A stretch of 64,000 nucleotides of DNA from Corynebacterium sp. (GTDB lineage Bacteria > Actinomycetota > Actinomycetes > Mycobacteriales > Mycobacteriaceae): the NCBI RefSeq assembly GCF_022712275.1, contig NZ_JALAGU010000013.1, positions 5,057 to 69,056 of the forward strand. The letters run 5' to 3'. Below are positions 1-7,855 of this stretch, piece after piece (the stretch's first letter is position 1; every line of letters begins with the position of its first letter). The notes under the pieces were generated by a model. That model searched no databases. It was not told the DNA's origin and saw nothing but the letters and a program-made list of their open reading frames with translations. Both the position numbers and the translations under genes were made by a program.

Positions 1-1
1 T

Positions 2-868
2 GATGCCGGACCCGGTGACCCGCTCTTCGAGTACGGCCGTGTGAGCATCGGCGCGCTCGGCGTCCTGACGCAGGTGACGATGGCGGTGGTGGACACGTTC
101 ATCCTCTCCGCCGTGGAAAAGGCCGAGCCGCTGGGACCGGTGGTGGAGAACTTCGCCGCCCTGGCCCACGAGGTCGACCACCTGGAGTACTACTGGTTCC
201 CCGGTACCGACGTCGCCCACGTCAAGCGCAACACCCGTCACCCGCTGTCCGACCGGGGCACCGTCCCCGGGCCGGTGCCGCGCTGGAAGTCGGTCATCGA
301 CGATGAACTGGTGAGCAACGCCGCCTACGGCGCGATGTGCCGGGTCATGTCCATGGCCCCGAGGACCACCGGGTTCTTCAACCGGGTCTCCGCAGGTGCC
401 CTGGCCCAGCGTGAGTACGCCGACGTCGCCCACGACGTCTTCGTCTCCAAGCGCCGGGTGCGGTTCAACGAGATGGAGTACTCCGTGCCCCTGGCGGACG
501 CCCCGGAGGTGCTCGCCGAGGTCCACCGCGTCATCGACACCTGCGGCATCCCGGTGGGCTTCCCCATCGAGGTCCGCGCCACCGCCGCTGACGATGTGCC
601 GTTGTCCACGGCGAAGGGACGTGAGTCCTGCTACATCGCCGCGCACCGCTACCACCGTGACGACTACCGCGAGTTCTTCCGGGTCATCGAGCCGATCCTC
701 GTCGCCGCGGGAGGACGCCCCCACTGGGGCAAGCACCACACCCTGGGGTTCGCGGAACTCTCGACGGTGCATGACGATCTCCACACCGTGGCGGATCTAC
801 GGGCGCAGGTCGACCCGGACGGGGTGTTCCGCAACCGCTACGTCGACCGGGTCTTCGGGCTGGGATGA
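2..868 (+). CDS. FAD-linked sugar-lactone oxidase (ALO/gulonolactone oxidase type), 5'-truncated
   Basis: The reading frame is open from the first bases of the window, so this is the C-terminal part (about 289 residues) of a larger protein; the GTG at 41 is internal. The visible part is the substrate-side domain of D-arabinono-1,4-lactone / L-gulono-1,4-lactone oxidases: a G-A-L-G-V motif near the left end, and near the C-terminus the family signature HWGKHHTL followed by DPDGVFRNRYVDRVFG. In this family the enzyme oxidises an aldonolactone, using FAD held by an N-terminal domain that lies outside this window. The stop is 30 bp inside the 3' end of the convergent rarD gene. The substrate cannot be fixed from the sequence. 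Confidence 0.85.
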   Translation, partial: DAGPGDPLFEYGRVSIGALGVLTQVTMAVVDTFILSAVEKAEPLGPVVENFAALAHEVDHLEYYWFPGTDVAHVKRNTRHPLSDRGTVPGPVPRWKSVIDDELVSNAAYGAMCRVMSMAPRTTGFFNRVSAGALAQREYADVAHDVFVSKRRVRFNEMEYSVPLADAPEVLAEVHRVIDTCGIPVGFPIEVRATAADDVPLSTAKGRESCYIAAHRYHRDDYREFFRVIEPILVAAGGRPHWGKHHTLGFAELSTVHDDLHTVADLRAQVDPDGVFRNRYVDRVFGLG

Positions 869-1758
869 GTGGGCTGGGTCAGTCTCGGACGCCGCGGCAC
901 ATTGAACAGTGTGTCCGTGGTGAAGATGATCACCGCCACCCAGATCAGGCCGAAGCCGACCCAGCGCGCCGGTTCAATGTGTTCGTGGACGACGAAGACC
1001 GCCCACAGCATCTGCAGCACGGGAGTGATGTACTGGATCATTCCCAAGGTCGTCAGTGAGAGTTCGTGGGCGGCGCGGGCGAAGCACAGCAGCGGCAGTG
1101 CGGTGACCACACCGGCGGTCATGAGCAGCAGCACGTGACCCACGCCGTGGTCGCCCTGGACCATCGTGTTGGTTCCCTGGGTCTGCAGCCAGGCGAGGTA
1201 GAGCACGCCCACCGGGGCGAGCACCAGGGTCTCGGCGGTGAGCGACCGCAGCGGGGGCAGTGGCACCTTCTTCTTCATCAGACCGTAGAGCCCGAAGGAG
1301 AACGCCAGCGCCAGTGACACCACCGGCGGCGTCCCCAGGGCGACGGTGAGGATGATGACCGCCACCCCGGCCACGCCGACGGAGACCCACTGCATCATCC
1401 GGAGTCGCTCCCGCAGTACGAGCACACCGAGAAGGACGCTGACCAGCGGGTTGATGAAGTATCCCAGGGCGGCGTCGGCGACATGGTCGTTGTTCACCGC
1501 GTAGATGTACAGGCCCCAGTTCCCGGCGATGAGGACGGCGGCCACGGCGATGCGTCCCCACTGCCGCAGGGAGAGCTGACGGAGCCAGCGGAAGCCACCG
1601 CCGTGGTTGCGCCCGAGCAGCAGCAGGACGACGGCGACGAACGCCAGGGTCCACACGAAACGGTGGGCCAGGATCTCCATCGGGTCGGCCGGCTCGAGGA
1701 GCGGGAAGAATGCGGGGAAGAAGCCCCACATCAGGTAGCAGGCGACTCCCCAGATCAC
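838..1758 (-). CDS. rarD: RarD-like EamA-family transporter
   Basis: 306 residues, very hydrophobic, with about ten predicted membrane segments arranged as two EamA repeats. The N-terminus (GVACYLMWGFFPAFFPLL) and the segment AHRFVWTLAF are typical of RarD, a drug/metabolite exporter family whose substrate is generally unknown. The ATG overlaps the TGA of the upstream membrane-protein gene by 4 bp (1755-1758), so it is the last gene of the operon lspA - pseudouridine synthase - membrane protein - rarD. Its 3' end overlaps the convergent oxidase gene by about 30 bp. Family assignment is secure; transported substrate is not. Confidence 0.88.
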   Translation of the reverse strand: MIWGVACYLMWGFFPAFFPLLEPADPMEILAHRFVWTLAFVAVVLLLLGRNHGGGFRWLRQLSLRQWGRIAVAAVLIAGNWGLYIYAVNNDHVADAALGYFINPLVSVLLGVLVLRERLRMMQWVSVGVAGVAVIILTVALGTPPVVSLALAFSFGLYGLMKKKVPLPPLRSLTAETLVLAPVGVLYLAWLQTQGTNTMVQGDHGVGHVLLLMTAGVVTALPLLCFARAAHELSLTTLGMIQYITPVLQMLWAVFVVHEHIEPARWVGFGLIWVAVIIFTTDTLFNVPRRPRLTQPTHPSPKTRST

Positions 1759-2441
1759 GGCGCGGGAGCCTCCGGCAGATCCTCGGGCAGGTCTTCGGCA
1801 GGCGGGGTGTCCTCCAGCGGACGCATGCCGAACCGGCCGTAGACGGCGTCCTCCGGCAGCGGCTCCACGGCGCGCACCCCGGGGGTGGCCGCCAGGGAGT
1901 GCAGCTCGGCAGGCGTCCCGTGGACGATGACGCCGGTGATCCCCAGCGCCTCATCGGTGTCCGGAATGCCGGCGGAAACGGCGACACGGTGACGGGCCCG
2001 GGCGAAGACGTCCTCACGGCGGTGGCCGACCGAGGGCTCGGGCAGGGCCCACTGCACCCCACCGGCGAGCAGGGTGCTCACCCGCAGACCCGGCTGGTCC
2101 GTGAAGAGCGCGGTCAGGGCGGCGACATCCGCCGGGCCCTCCGGGGACACCAGGGCCCACCGCGGGGCATCCCCGGTCGTTTCGGCGAGAGCCTCACCGG
2201 CCCGGGCGAGATAGTCTTCGGTGGACTCGCCGGTCTCCGGGCCGAGGACATCACCGTTGATCGCGGTGGCCTGCGACATCCGGTCGGAGTTCGACAGGGC
2301 GAAAACGGTCACCACCAGGGCGATGAGGCAGGCCACGGACAGCCACATCACCCAGGCGGGACGACGGGTGTCCTCCCACTCGAGCCTGCGCCGCGTCCGT
2401 TTGTCGGCAGGGATCTGCTCGGCGGACCGGAACCTGCCCAT
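1755..2441 (-). CDS. Single-pass membrane protein of unknown function
   Basis: 228 residues. A basic N-terminal cytoplasmic stretch (DKRTRRRLEWEDTRR) is followed by one membrane segment at about residues 30-50 (WVMWLSVACLIALVVTVFAL), then an extracytoplasmic domain of about 150 residues and a Pro/Glu-rich tail (DLPEDLPEAPAP). I do not recognise the domain. The start was set at the ATG at 2441 because it sits in a TGATG junction with the stop codon of the pseudouridine synthase gene, indicating translational coupling; a longer reading frame upstream would run deep into that gene. The tail resembles the acidic-proline tail of the lipoprotein at 4942-5538, but this is probably only shared composition. 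Confidence 0.75.
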   Translation of the reverse strand: MGRFRSAEQIPADKRTRRRLEWEDTRRPAWVMWLSVACLIALVVTVFALSNSDRMSQATAINGDVLGPETGESTEDYLARAGEALAETTGDAPRWALVSPEGPADVAALTALFTDQPGLRVSTLLAGGVQWALPEPSVGHRREDVFARARHRVAVSAGIPDTDEALGITGVIVHGTPAELHSLAATPGVRAVEPLPEDAVYGRFGMRPLEDTPPAEDLPEDLPEAPAP

Positions 2442-3376
2442 CAGTTCGTCTCCCGTAACCGGTCGAGCGCGGTCTGCAGGTCCGCCGGGTACGGCGACTC
2501 GATGTCCATCCACCGGCCGTCCGGGTGCAGGAACCCGAGGTGGACGGCGTGGAGCCATTGACGCACCAGACCCAGCCGCTTCGACAGCGTCGGATCGGCG
2601 CCGTACATCGGGTCACCGGCGCACGGGTGGTGCAGGGCCGAGAAATGGACGCGGATCTGGTGGGTGCGTCCGGTCTCCAGGTGGACACGCACCAGGGTGG
2701 CCTCGCGGAAGGCCTCGATGGTCTCGTAGTGGGTGACGGCGTGGCGTCCCCCGTCTTGGACGGCGAACTTCCAGCCGTGGCCGGGATGACGTGCGACAGG
2801 CGCGTCAATGGTGCCGTCGGTCGGGTCCGGGTGCCCCTGGACGAGCGCATGGTAGGTCTTGTCGACCGTGCGGTCGCGGAAGGCCCGCTTGAGGACCGTG
2901 TAGGCGCGCTCGGACGCCGCGACCGCCATGACACCGGAGGTGCCGACATCGAGGCGGTGCACGATCCCCTTGCGCTCCGGCGGTCCGGAGGTCGAGATCC
3001 GGTACCCGGCGGCGGCCAGACCGGAGGTGACGGTCGGGCCCTCCCAGCCGATCGTGGGATGGGCGGCGACACCGACCGGTTTATCGACGACGATGACGTC
3101 GTCGTCGGAGTAGAGGATGTCCATGCCCTCGACGACACGGGCCGGCTCGGCGGCGAGGTCACGGGGTGGGGCAGGAAGGGTGACGTCGAGCCAGGCACCG
3201 TCGACGAGCCGGTCCGACTTGCCGGCGGTCTTCCCGTCCTGGACGATGTCGCCCGCCTCGGCGAGCTCGGCGACGACGGTGCGGGACAGGCCGAGCAGCT
3301 TCGACAGGCCGGCGTCCACCCGCATGCCCGCCAGGCCACCGGGCACGGGCATCATCCTCGACTCACGGTCGCTCAT
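2441..3376 (-). CDS. RluA-family 23S rRNA-type pseudouridine synthase
   Basis: 311 residues. An S4-like RNA-binding N-terminus (residues about 15-80: GMRVDAGLSKLLGLSR) precedes the catalytic domain. The catalytic motif HRLDVGTSGVM carries the conserved Asp that attacks the uracil ring, and GRTHQIRVH is the second family signature. RluD-type enzymes modify uridines in helix 69 of 23S rRNA; the exact target here is inferred only from domain order. The ATG overlaps the stop of lspA by 4 bp, the usual lspA-rluD pairing in bacteria. Confidence 0.92.
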   Translation of the reverse strand: MSDRESRMMPVPGGLAGMRVDAGLSKLLGLSRTVVAELAEAGDIVQDGKTAGKSDRLVDGAWLDVTLPAPPRDLAAEPARVVEGMDILYSDDDVIVVDKPVGVAAHPTIGWEGPTVTSGLAAAGYRISTSGPPERKGIVHRLDVGTSGVMAVAASERAYTVLKRAFRDRTVDKTYHALVQGHPDPTDGTIDAPVARHPGHGWKFAVQDGGRHAVTHYETIEAFREATLVRVHLETGRTHQIRVHFSALHHPCAGDPMYGADPTLSKRLGLVRQWLHAVHLGFLHPDGRWMDIESPYPADLQTALDRLRETN

Positions 3377-3936
3377 GCCTGCTCCTCCTGTTCCGCTTCT
3401 TCCTTCTGCTGCTTCGGCTCAATGAACAGCCCGTAGATGAGGTACACGATCACGCCGACGGTGATGCCAGAATCCGCGACATTGAAGATCGCGAAATCCC
3501 CGATCGAGATGAAGTCCACGACATGGCCGTGCAGTCCGCCCGGATCCCGGAACACCCGGTCTATGAAGTTGCCGGCCGCCCCGCCGCCGATCATGCCGAC
3601 CGCCGCAATCGTCCACGGGTTACGCACACGGAACGCCAGGACGACGCACAGCAGTGCAGCCAGCAGCTGGATGACAGCGAAGACCGGGGTGGCGCTCTCC
3701 CCCATGGAGAACGCGGCCCCGGAGTTACGGATGAGGTAGAGGCGGGCGAACTCACCGAGGACCGGGTAACTGGTCCGTGGTTCGAGGAACTCGACGACGG
3801 CCCACTTGGTCACCTGGTCGAGAACGACCACACCCACCAGAACCGCCAACGCCCGGGGAACAGCTCCGGACCTGCTGCGGGCCGGGCGGGAATCCGCGGT
3901 CTCAGCGGAGGGTCGGGAAGAGGGGGCCTGGGTCAC
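3373..3936 (-). CDS. lspA: Lipoprotein signal peptidase (signal peptidase II)
   Basis: 187 residues with four membrane segments. It cleaves the signal peptide of diacylglyceryl-modified prolipoproteins in the cytoplasmic membrane. Visible signatures are DQVTKW in the first membrane helix, RNSGAAFSMG, and the two catalytic Asp motifs GNFIDRVF and FNVADSG. The N-terminal 25 residues are a polar extension. The GTG start at 3936 is supported by a TAGGAT -10-like hexamer (3945-3950 on the minus strand) exactly 8 nt upstream, suggesting a leaderless mRNA; no Shine-Dalgarno is seen. First gene of a four-gene operon. Two lipoprotein substrates are encoded next door (3978-4934 and 4942-5538). Confidence 0.95.
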   Translation of the reverse strand: MTQAPSSRPSAETADSRPARSRSGAVPRALAVLVGVVVLDQVTKWAVVEFLEPRTSYPVLGEFARLYLIRNSGAAFSMGESATPVFAVIQLLAALLCVVLAFRVRNPWTIAAVGMIGGGAAGNFIDRVFRDPGGLHGHVVDFISIGDFAIFNVADSGITVGVIVYLIYGLFIEPKQQKEEAEQEEQA

Positions 3937-3977
3937 GGGTCTCCATCCTAGCGGGTGTGCCAGGAGAGGTTGGTAAC

Positions 3978-4934
3978 GTGACGGTCGTGCACAGACGACG
4001 ATCCTTTCCTTCCACCGTGGCAGTCCTGGTCTCCACCGTCGCCCTGGGGTCGACCCTGGGCCTGAGCGGGTGTGTCTCGTCGGATGACGAACCTGACCGC
4101 ACCGATCCCGTCGAGTCCGCCGTAGACGGCGTCGCGGTGAAGCTCCTGGACGCCGGAACGTCCCCCACCGACCCCCTTGTCTGGTCCGCCGACGAGGAGG
4201 AGCAGCAGACGACCTTCTCCGTCGCCCAGGGGCTGGGCCAGCACACCACCGGTGGTGACGAGCAGGGCACCGCCGACGGCGAACTGCCCTACTCCGAGGT
4301 CACCATGGAACTGCCGCTGACGGCGACCACCGCATCCGACAACGGTGAGGGCCTGGCGGCCACCGTCACCGCAGGAACTCCCAGCGGTGACAACGACGAC
4401 CGCAACGAGGACATCGCCACCGCCGAGGGCTTCCGCATGGTGCAGAAGTACAGCGACGACGGCAAGGTGAGCTCCCGGTCCTTCGCTGCGCCGGAGAACG
4501 CGACCGATTCAGCCCGTGCCAGTGTGGAGCAGGGCTTCACCCTGATGACCGATCTCCCCCTCGTCTTCCCGGAGGAGGCTGTCGGTGAGGGTGCCCGCTG
4601 GACGGTGACCGGCCAGGTCAGCGACTCCGGGTCCGGGGTGTCGATGCGGCAGACGGTGACCTACACCATCGCCTCGCGCAGCGGCTCGCAGGTGAACCTC
4701 GACGTGGACGTTGAACGGACCCCCACGGTCAAGCAGATGGCGGGCACGGACCTGCAGGTGATGGACTCCACCACCGAATCCACCGGTTCGTTGACCCTCG
4801 ACCTGCGGCACCCCCTGCCGGTGAGTGGGTCGGTGAAGACGACGACCGAGATCACCTACGGTCAGCCGGATTCCCCCGTGACGGTGGTGCAGGAGTCCCG
4901 CACCACCTCGACCTGGTCCTCCGACGAGGACTAG
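3978..4934 (+). CDS. Secreted lipoprotein of unknown function
   Basis: 318 residues from the GTG at 3978, which has a good Shine-Dalgarno (AGGAGAGG, 3962-3969). The signal peptide (RRR then a hydrophobic run) ends in the lipobox L-S-G-C with Cys at about residue 32, so the mature protein should be lipid-anchored outside the membrane. The rest is Thr/Ser/Asp-rich, predicted largely beta, with no domain I can name; corynebacterial homologues of this type exist as hypothetical lipoproteins. Divergent from lspA and tail-to-tail with the next lipoprotein gene, with only 7 bp between the stop codons. Confidence 0.8.
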   Translation: MTVVHRRRSFPSTVAVLVSTVALGSTLGLSGCVSSDDEPDRTDPVESAVDGVAVKLLDAGTSPTDPLVWSADEEEQQTTFSVAQGLGQHTTGGDEQGTADGELPYSEVTMELPLTATTASDNGEGLAATVTAGTPSGDNDDRNEDIATAEGFRMVQKYSDDGKVSSRSFAAPENATDSARASVEQGFTLMTDLPLVFPEEAVGEGARWTVTGQVSDSGSGVSMRQTVTYTIASRSGSQVNLDVDVERTPTVKQMAGTDLQVMDSTTESTGSLTLDLRHPLPVSGSVKTTTEITYGQPDSPVTVVQESRTTSTWSSDED

Positions 4935-4941
4935 GCGGTAA

Positions 4942-5538
4942 CTAGGCGGCCGGGGCGTCCTCCGCAGGCGCTTCCTCGGCAGGGGCCTCCTCCGGAGCCG
5001 GGGCGTCCTCGGGGACTTCCTCGGGCAGTTCCTCGGCGACGTCCGCCGCGCAGAGCGGCGGCACATTGTCCGGGGCGACGTTCTCGATGAGCGTGCAGGC
5101 CCACTCGCGCTTGAGCTTCCAGACGTCGTTCTCACGGATGAACTCCACACCCGAGACCGGCATCGGGTCGCGGTCCGGGATGATGAAGTTGACGGTCACG
5201 GAGGCGGTGTCGGGCAGGATGCCGGGCAGCACCGGATCAACGACCTCGAGGGTCGCACCGGACTCCTCCTTCGACTGCGTCATGACGTCGAAGAGTTCCA
5301 GGGCCTGGTCACCACCCTCGACGGTGTCGGCCTTCTGGTCGGAGGGGATCGCCGGGTCGACAGCCCGGTTGAGCACGTCGTTGAGCTCGGCGGCGGTGGG
5401 CAGTGCGGTGGACCGGGTGGTCGTCGCGGCACTGGTGGTCGCGTCGGTCGAGTCATCGTCATCGGAGGAGCAGGCGGACATGGACAGACCTGCGGCGACG
5501 GCAGCCACGACGGCAACGGACTTCATGGAGTATTTCAT
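4942..5538 (-). CDS. Mtb12-like secreted lipoprotein
   Basis: 198 residues. Signal peptide with lipobox (LSMSAC, Cys about residue 23) followed by an acidic linker (SSDDDDS). The central part, from about residue 49 (PTAAELNDVLNRAVDP) to the Cys pair region near residue 170, looks like the C-terminal domain of the mycobacterial low-molecular-weight antigen Mtb12, an NTF2-like fold of unknown function. The C-terminus is a low-complexity Pro/Glu/Ala tail (about 30 residues). ATG at 5538 lies 8 nt downstream of a TAGGCT -10 hexamer, so the mRNA is probably leaderless. Divergently transcribed from ansA. Confidence 0.8.
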   Translation of the reverse strand: MKYSMKSVAVVAAVAAGLSMSACSSDDDDSTDATTSAATTTRSTALPTAAELNDVLNRAVDPAIPSDQKADTVEGGDQALELFDVMTQSKEESGATLEVVDPVLPGILPDTASVTVNFIIPDRDPMPVSGVEFIRENDVWKLKREWACTLIENVAPDNVPPLCAADVAEELPEEVPEDAPAPEEAPAEEAPAEDAPAA

Positions 5539-5595
5539 GGTGAATCAGCCTACCCACCCCACGCTCCCTGCGTCACACCAGTAGTCTGTGTCCCC
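5539..5595. promoter_or_regulatory. Short divergent promoter region, lipoprotein gene / ansA
   Basis: Only 57 bp separate two divergent start codons. TAGGCT on the minus strand (5547-5552) and TAGTCT on the plus strand (5582-5587) each sit 8 nt before a start codon, which would place transcription starts at or next to the ATG codons. -35 elements are poor. Inference from spacing; no experiment. Confidence 0.5.
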
Positions 5596-6513
5596 ATGAG
5601 CGCGTCCTTCCCCGTCACCCTGCTCGCCACCGGCGGAACCATCGCCTGCACCGCAGGTCCCGACGGCACCCTACGACCCACACGCACCGCCGCAGACCTC
5701 TGCGCGGACGCCGGGCTCACACCCGACGACGTCACCGCGACCGACGCCCTTCACCTCGACTCCTCCGAGATGACCCTGGCCGACCTCGACGGCCTGCTGG
5801 CTGCGGTCCACGCCGTCGGCGGACCGGTGGTCGTCACCCACGGCACCGACTCGATGGAGGAGACCGCCATGGCCGTCGACCGGTTGCTCGGCGGACCCGT
5901 GGTGCTCACCGGTGCGCAGCGTCCCGCCGACCACGCCGACCCGGACGGCCCCGCCAATCTGCGGGACGCCGTGTCCGCAGCGGCGACAGCGACCGGCCCG
6001 GTCGTGGTGACAGGTGGTGTGACGGTCCCCGCCTACGGGGTGCGGAAGGTCCACACCACCGCGGACCGGGCCTTCGGGGGACCGGACTCCCCCGTCCACC
6101 GCCCGGGGCCCCTCGTCTCCCGCGGTCAGGCTCCGGTCCCGCTGTCGGGCCTGCGCGTCGACATCCTCACCGCCTACCAGGGGGCCGACAGCACCCTGGT
6201 GGACGCTGCACTGGCAGCGGGTGCCGACGGCCTGGTCATCGCCGCCTTCGGGTCGGGCAACGCCGGCGGGCTCGCCCCCGGGATCGGCCGTGCCCTGGAC
6301 GCCGGAGTGCCCGTCGTGTTGTGCACCAGGGTCGCCGCCGGCGGGGTGGATGCCGTCTACGGCGGTGACGGCGGTGGGGCGACCCTGGCCGCGGCAGGTG
6401 CCCGGTCCGGTGGGGTACTCAGTCCCGCACAGGCACGGATGGAGCTGCTGTGTCAGCTGGCGGTGCAGCGGGAGGATCCCACGCCAGGGACTCCAGCGGG
6501 TCCGCAGGACTGA
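5596..6513 (+). CDS. ansA: L-asparaginase
   Basis: 305 residues. Hydrolyses L-asparagine to aspartate and ammonia. Both asparaginase signatures are present: LLATGGTIA at residues 9-17 with the nucleophilic Thr, and VVTHGTDSMEETA at about 79-91 with the second Thr/Asp pair; DSSEMT at about 54-59 contributes substrate-binding residues. No signal peptide, so a cytoplasmic (type I-like) enzyme is likely. No Shine-Dalgarno; TAGTCT 8 nt upstream suggests a leaderless transcript. The 3' end overlaps the convergent dinB gene by about 95 bp. An asparagine-permease-like gene lies just beyond dinB. Confidence 0.93.
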   Translation: MSASFPVTLLATGGTIACTAGPDGTLRPTRTAADLCADAGLTPDDVTATDALHLDSSEMTLADLDGLLAAVHAVGGPVVVTHGTDSMEETAMAVDRLLGGPVVLTGAQRPADHADPDGPANLRDAVSAAATATGPVVVTGGVTVPAYGVRKVHTTADRAFGGPDSPVHRPGPLVSRGQAPVPLSGLRVDILTAYQGADSTLVDAALAAGADGLVIAAFGSGNAGGLAPGIGRALDAGVPVVLCTRVAAGGVDAVYGGDGGGATLAAAGARSGGVLSPAQARMELLCQLAVQREDPTPGTPAGPQD

Positions 6514-7831
6514 GGTCCGGGTCGTCGACCGGGAAGGTACGCGTCCGTCCCGGCCCGGTGGCACGGGTCTCGAAGCGCACGCTGACCACACCGCCGCCGG
6601 TGCCCTGCACCCACCCGTGACCGAACCCGGTGTGGTGGACATCCTGGGTGGCGCGCCAGCGACCGTAGGATTCGGCGGCCGGCGCCGACTCCACCACCGG
6701 GTCCGGTCCGGGTGCGTCGACGTGCACCACTTCCCGGGCCCCGATCTCGGAGAGCTCCGGGAACAGGGCCCCCTGCCGCTCATCGGTCAGCCCTGAGAGG
6801 CTGACGCCGACCAGTCGCACCGCCCCGGACTCCTCCGGGTGCGGCATCACCGAGCGTGACGCCGCGATGATGTCCTCGAGGTCCTCGGTCGGCACCGCGA
6901 GTGTGAGTGACCGGGTATGGGCACGGAAGTCCGCGGTACGGGTCTTCACGGTGACGGTCCGGGCCGCCCGGCCGTCCTTCTTCAGCCGGGTGTGCGCGGC
7001 GGTGGCCGACGCGACGAGCACCGGGTCAGCTGCGGCGGTCGTCGCGGCGTCCACCTCGAGGGTGCGTTCCGCGGAGACCTGCTTGGCACGTCCCCTCGCC
7101 GCGACCGGTCGGGGGTCGACGCCGCGGGCGTACCCCAGCAACTGGGTACCGACAGAACCGAGGAGACTGCGGACGTCGGCGTCGTCCATGGCGGTGAACT
7201 GGCCGATGGTGGTCACACCGACCTCGGCGAGCCGGGCCTGCGCGACCGGACCGATGCCGCCGATCTCCCCGACCGGACGGGGGCCGAAGACCTCGTCGCG
7301 GTGGTCCGCGCCGACGACGGCCACGCCGTGGGGCTTGTCGAGGTCGGAGGCCATCTTGGCGTGGAGTTTCCCGGTGGAGACACCGATGGAGCAGACCAGT
7401 CCGGTCTCCTGTTCAACGGTGTCCTGAAGGGCGTGTGCCCACGTCTCGGCGTCCTGCGTGGTGGCACCGGCCAGGACCGCCGGTTCGGCGAAGCCCTCGT
7501 CCACGCTGAGCCGCTCGATGAAGCCCGCCTCGCGCTCGAGGATCCCGAAGATGCGTTCGGATGCCGCCGAGTAGACCACGAAGCGGGGATGCACCACCGA
7601 GGCCTTCCCGCGGCACAGTCGCACGGCCTGGCTCATCGGCATCGCCGAGCGCGCACCGTACACCCGCGCCTCGTAGGACGCCCCGGCGACGACTCCCCTG
7701 CCCGATGCCCCTCCCACCAGGACCGGACGGCCACGCAGCGTCGGCCGGGTGAGCTGCTCGACGGACGCGAAGAAGGCGTCCATGTCGACGTGCACCACCC
7801 AGCGTCGCTCACCTGTCCCGGAACCTGTCAC
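6419..7831 (-). CDS. dinB: DNA polymerase IV (Y-family)
   Basis: About 470 residues. Error-prone translesion polymerase. Palm motifs are VDMDAFFASVEQ near the N-terminus and SVDEGF at about 110-120, which keep the three catalytic carboxylates; a thumb/little-finger region follows and a long Pro/Ala-rich C-terminal extension (about 90 residues) has no clear beta-clamp motif. I chose the GTG at 7831 because a TAGGAT -10 hexamer (7839-7844) lies 7 nt upstream; the ATG at 7840 lies inside that hexamer but would add only three residues. No LexA box was found upstream. Its last 95 bp overlap ansA on the opposite strand. Confidence 0.92.
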   Translation of the reverse strand: MTGSGTGERRWVVHVDMDAFFASVEQLTRPTLRGRPVLVGGASGRGVVAGASYEARVYGARSAMPMSQAVRLCRGKASVVHPRFVVYSAASERIFGILEREAGFIERLSVDEGFAEPAVLAGATTQDAETWAHALQDTVEQETGLVCSIGVSTGKLHAKMASDLDKPHGVAVVGADHRDEVFGPRPVGEIGGIGPVAQARLAEVGVTTIGQFTAMDDADVRSLLGSVGTQLLGYARGVDPRPVAARGRAKQVSAERTLEVDAATTAAADPVLVASATAAHTRLKKDGRAARTVTVKTRTADFRAHTRSLTLAVPTEDLEDIIAASRSVMPHPEESGAVRLVGVSLSGLTDERQGALFPELSEIGAREVVHVDAPGPDPVVESAPAAESYGRWRATQDVHHTGFGHGWVQGTGGGVVSVRFETRATGPGRTRTFPVDDPDLSPADPLESLAWDPPAAPPADTAAPSVPVRD

Positions 7832-7855
7832 GGCCCCCATCCTAGATCGCCCGGG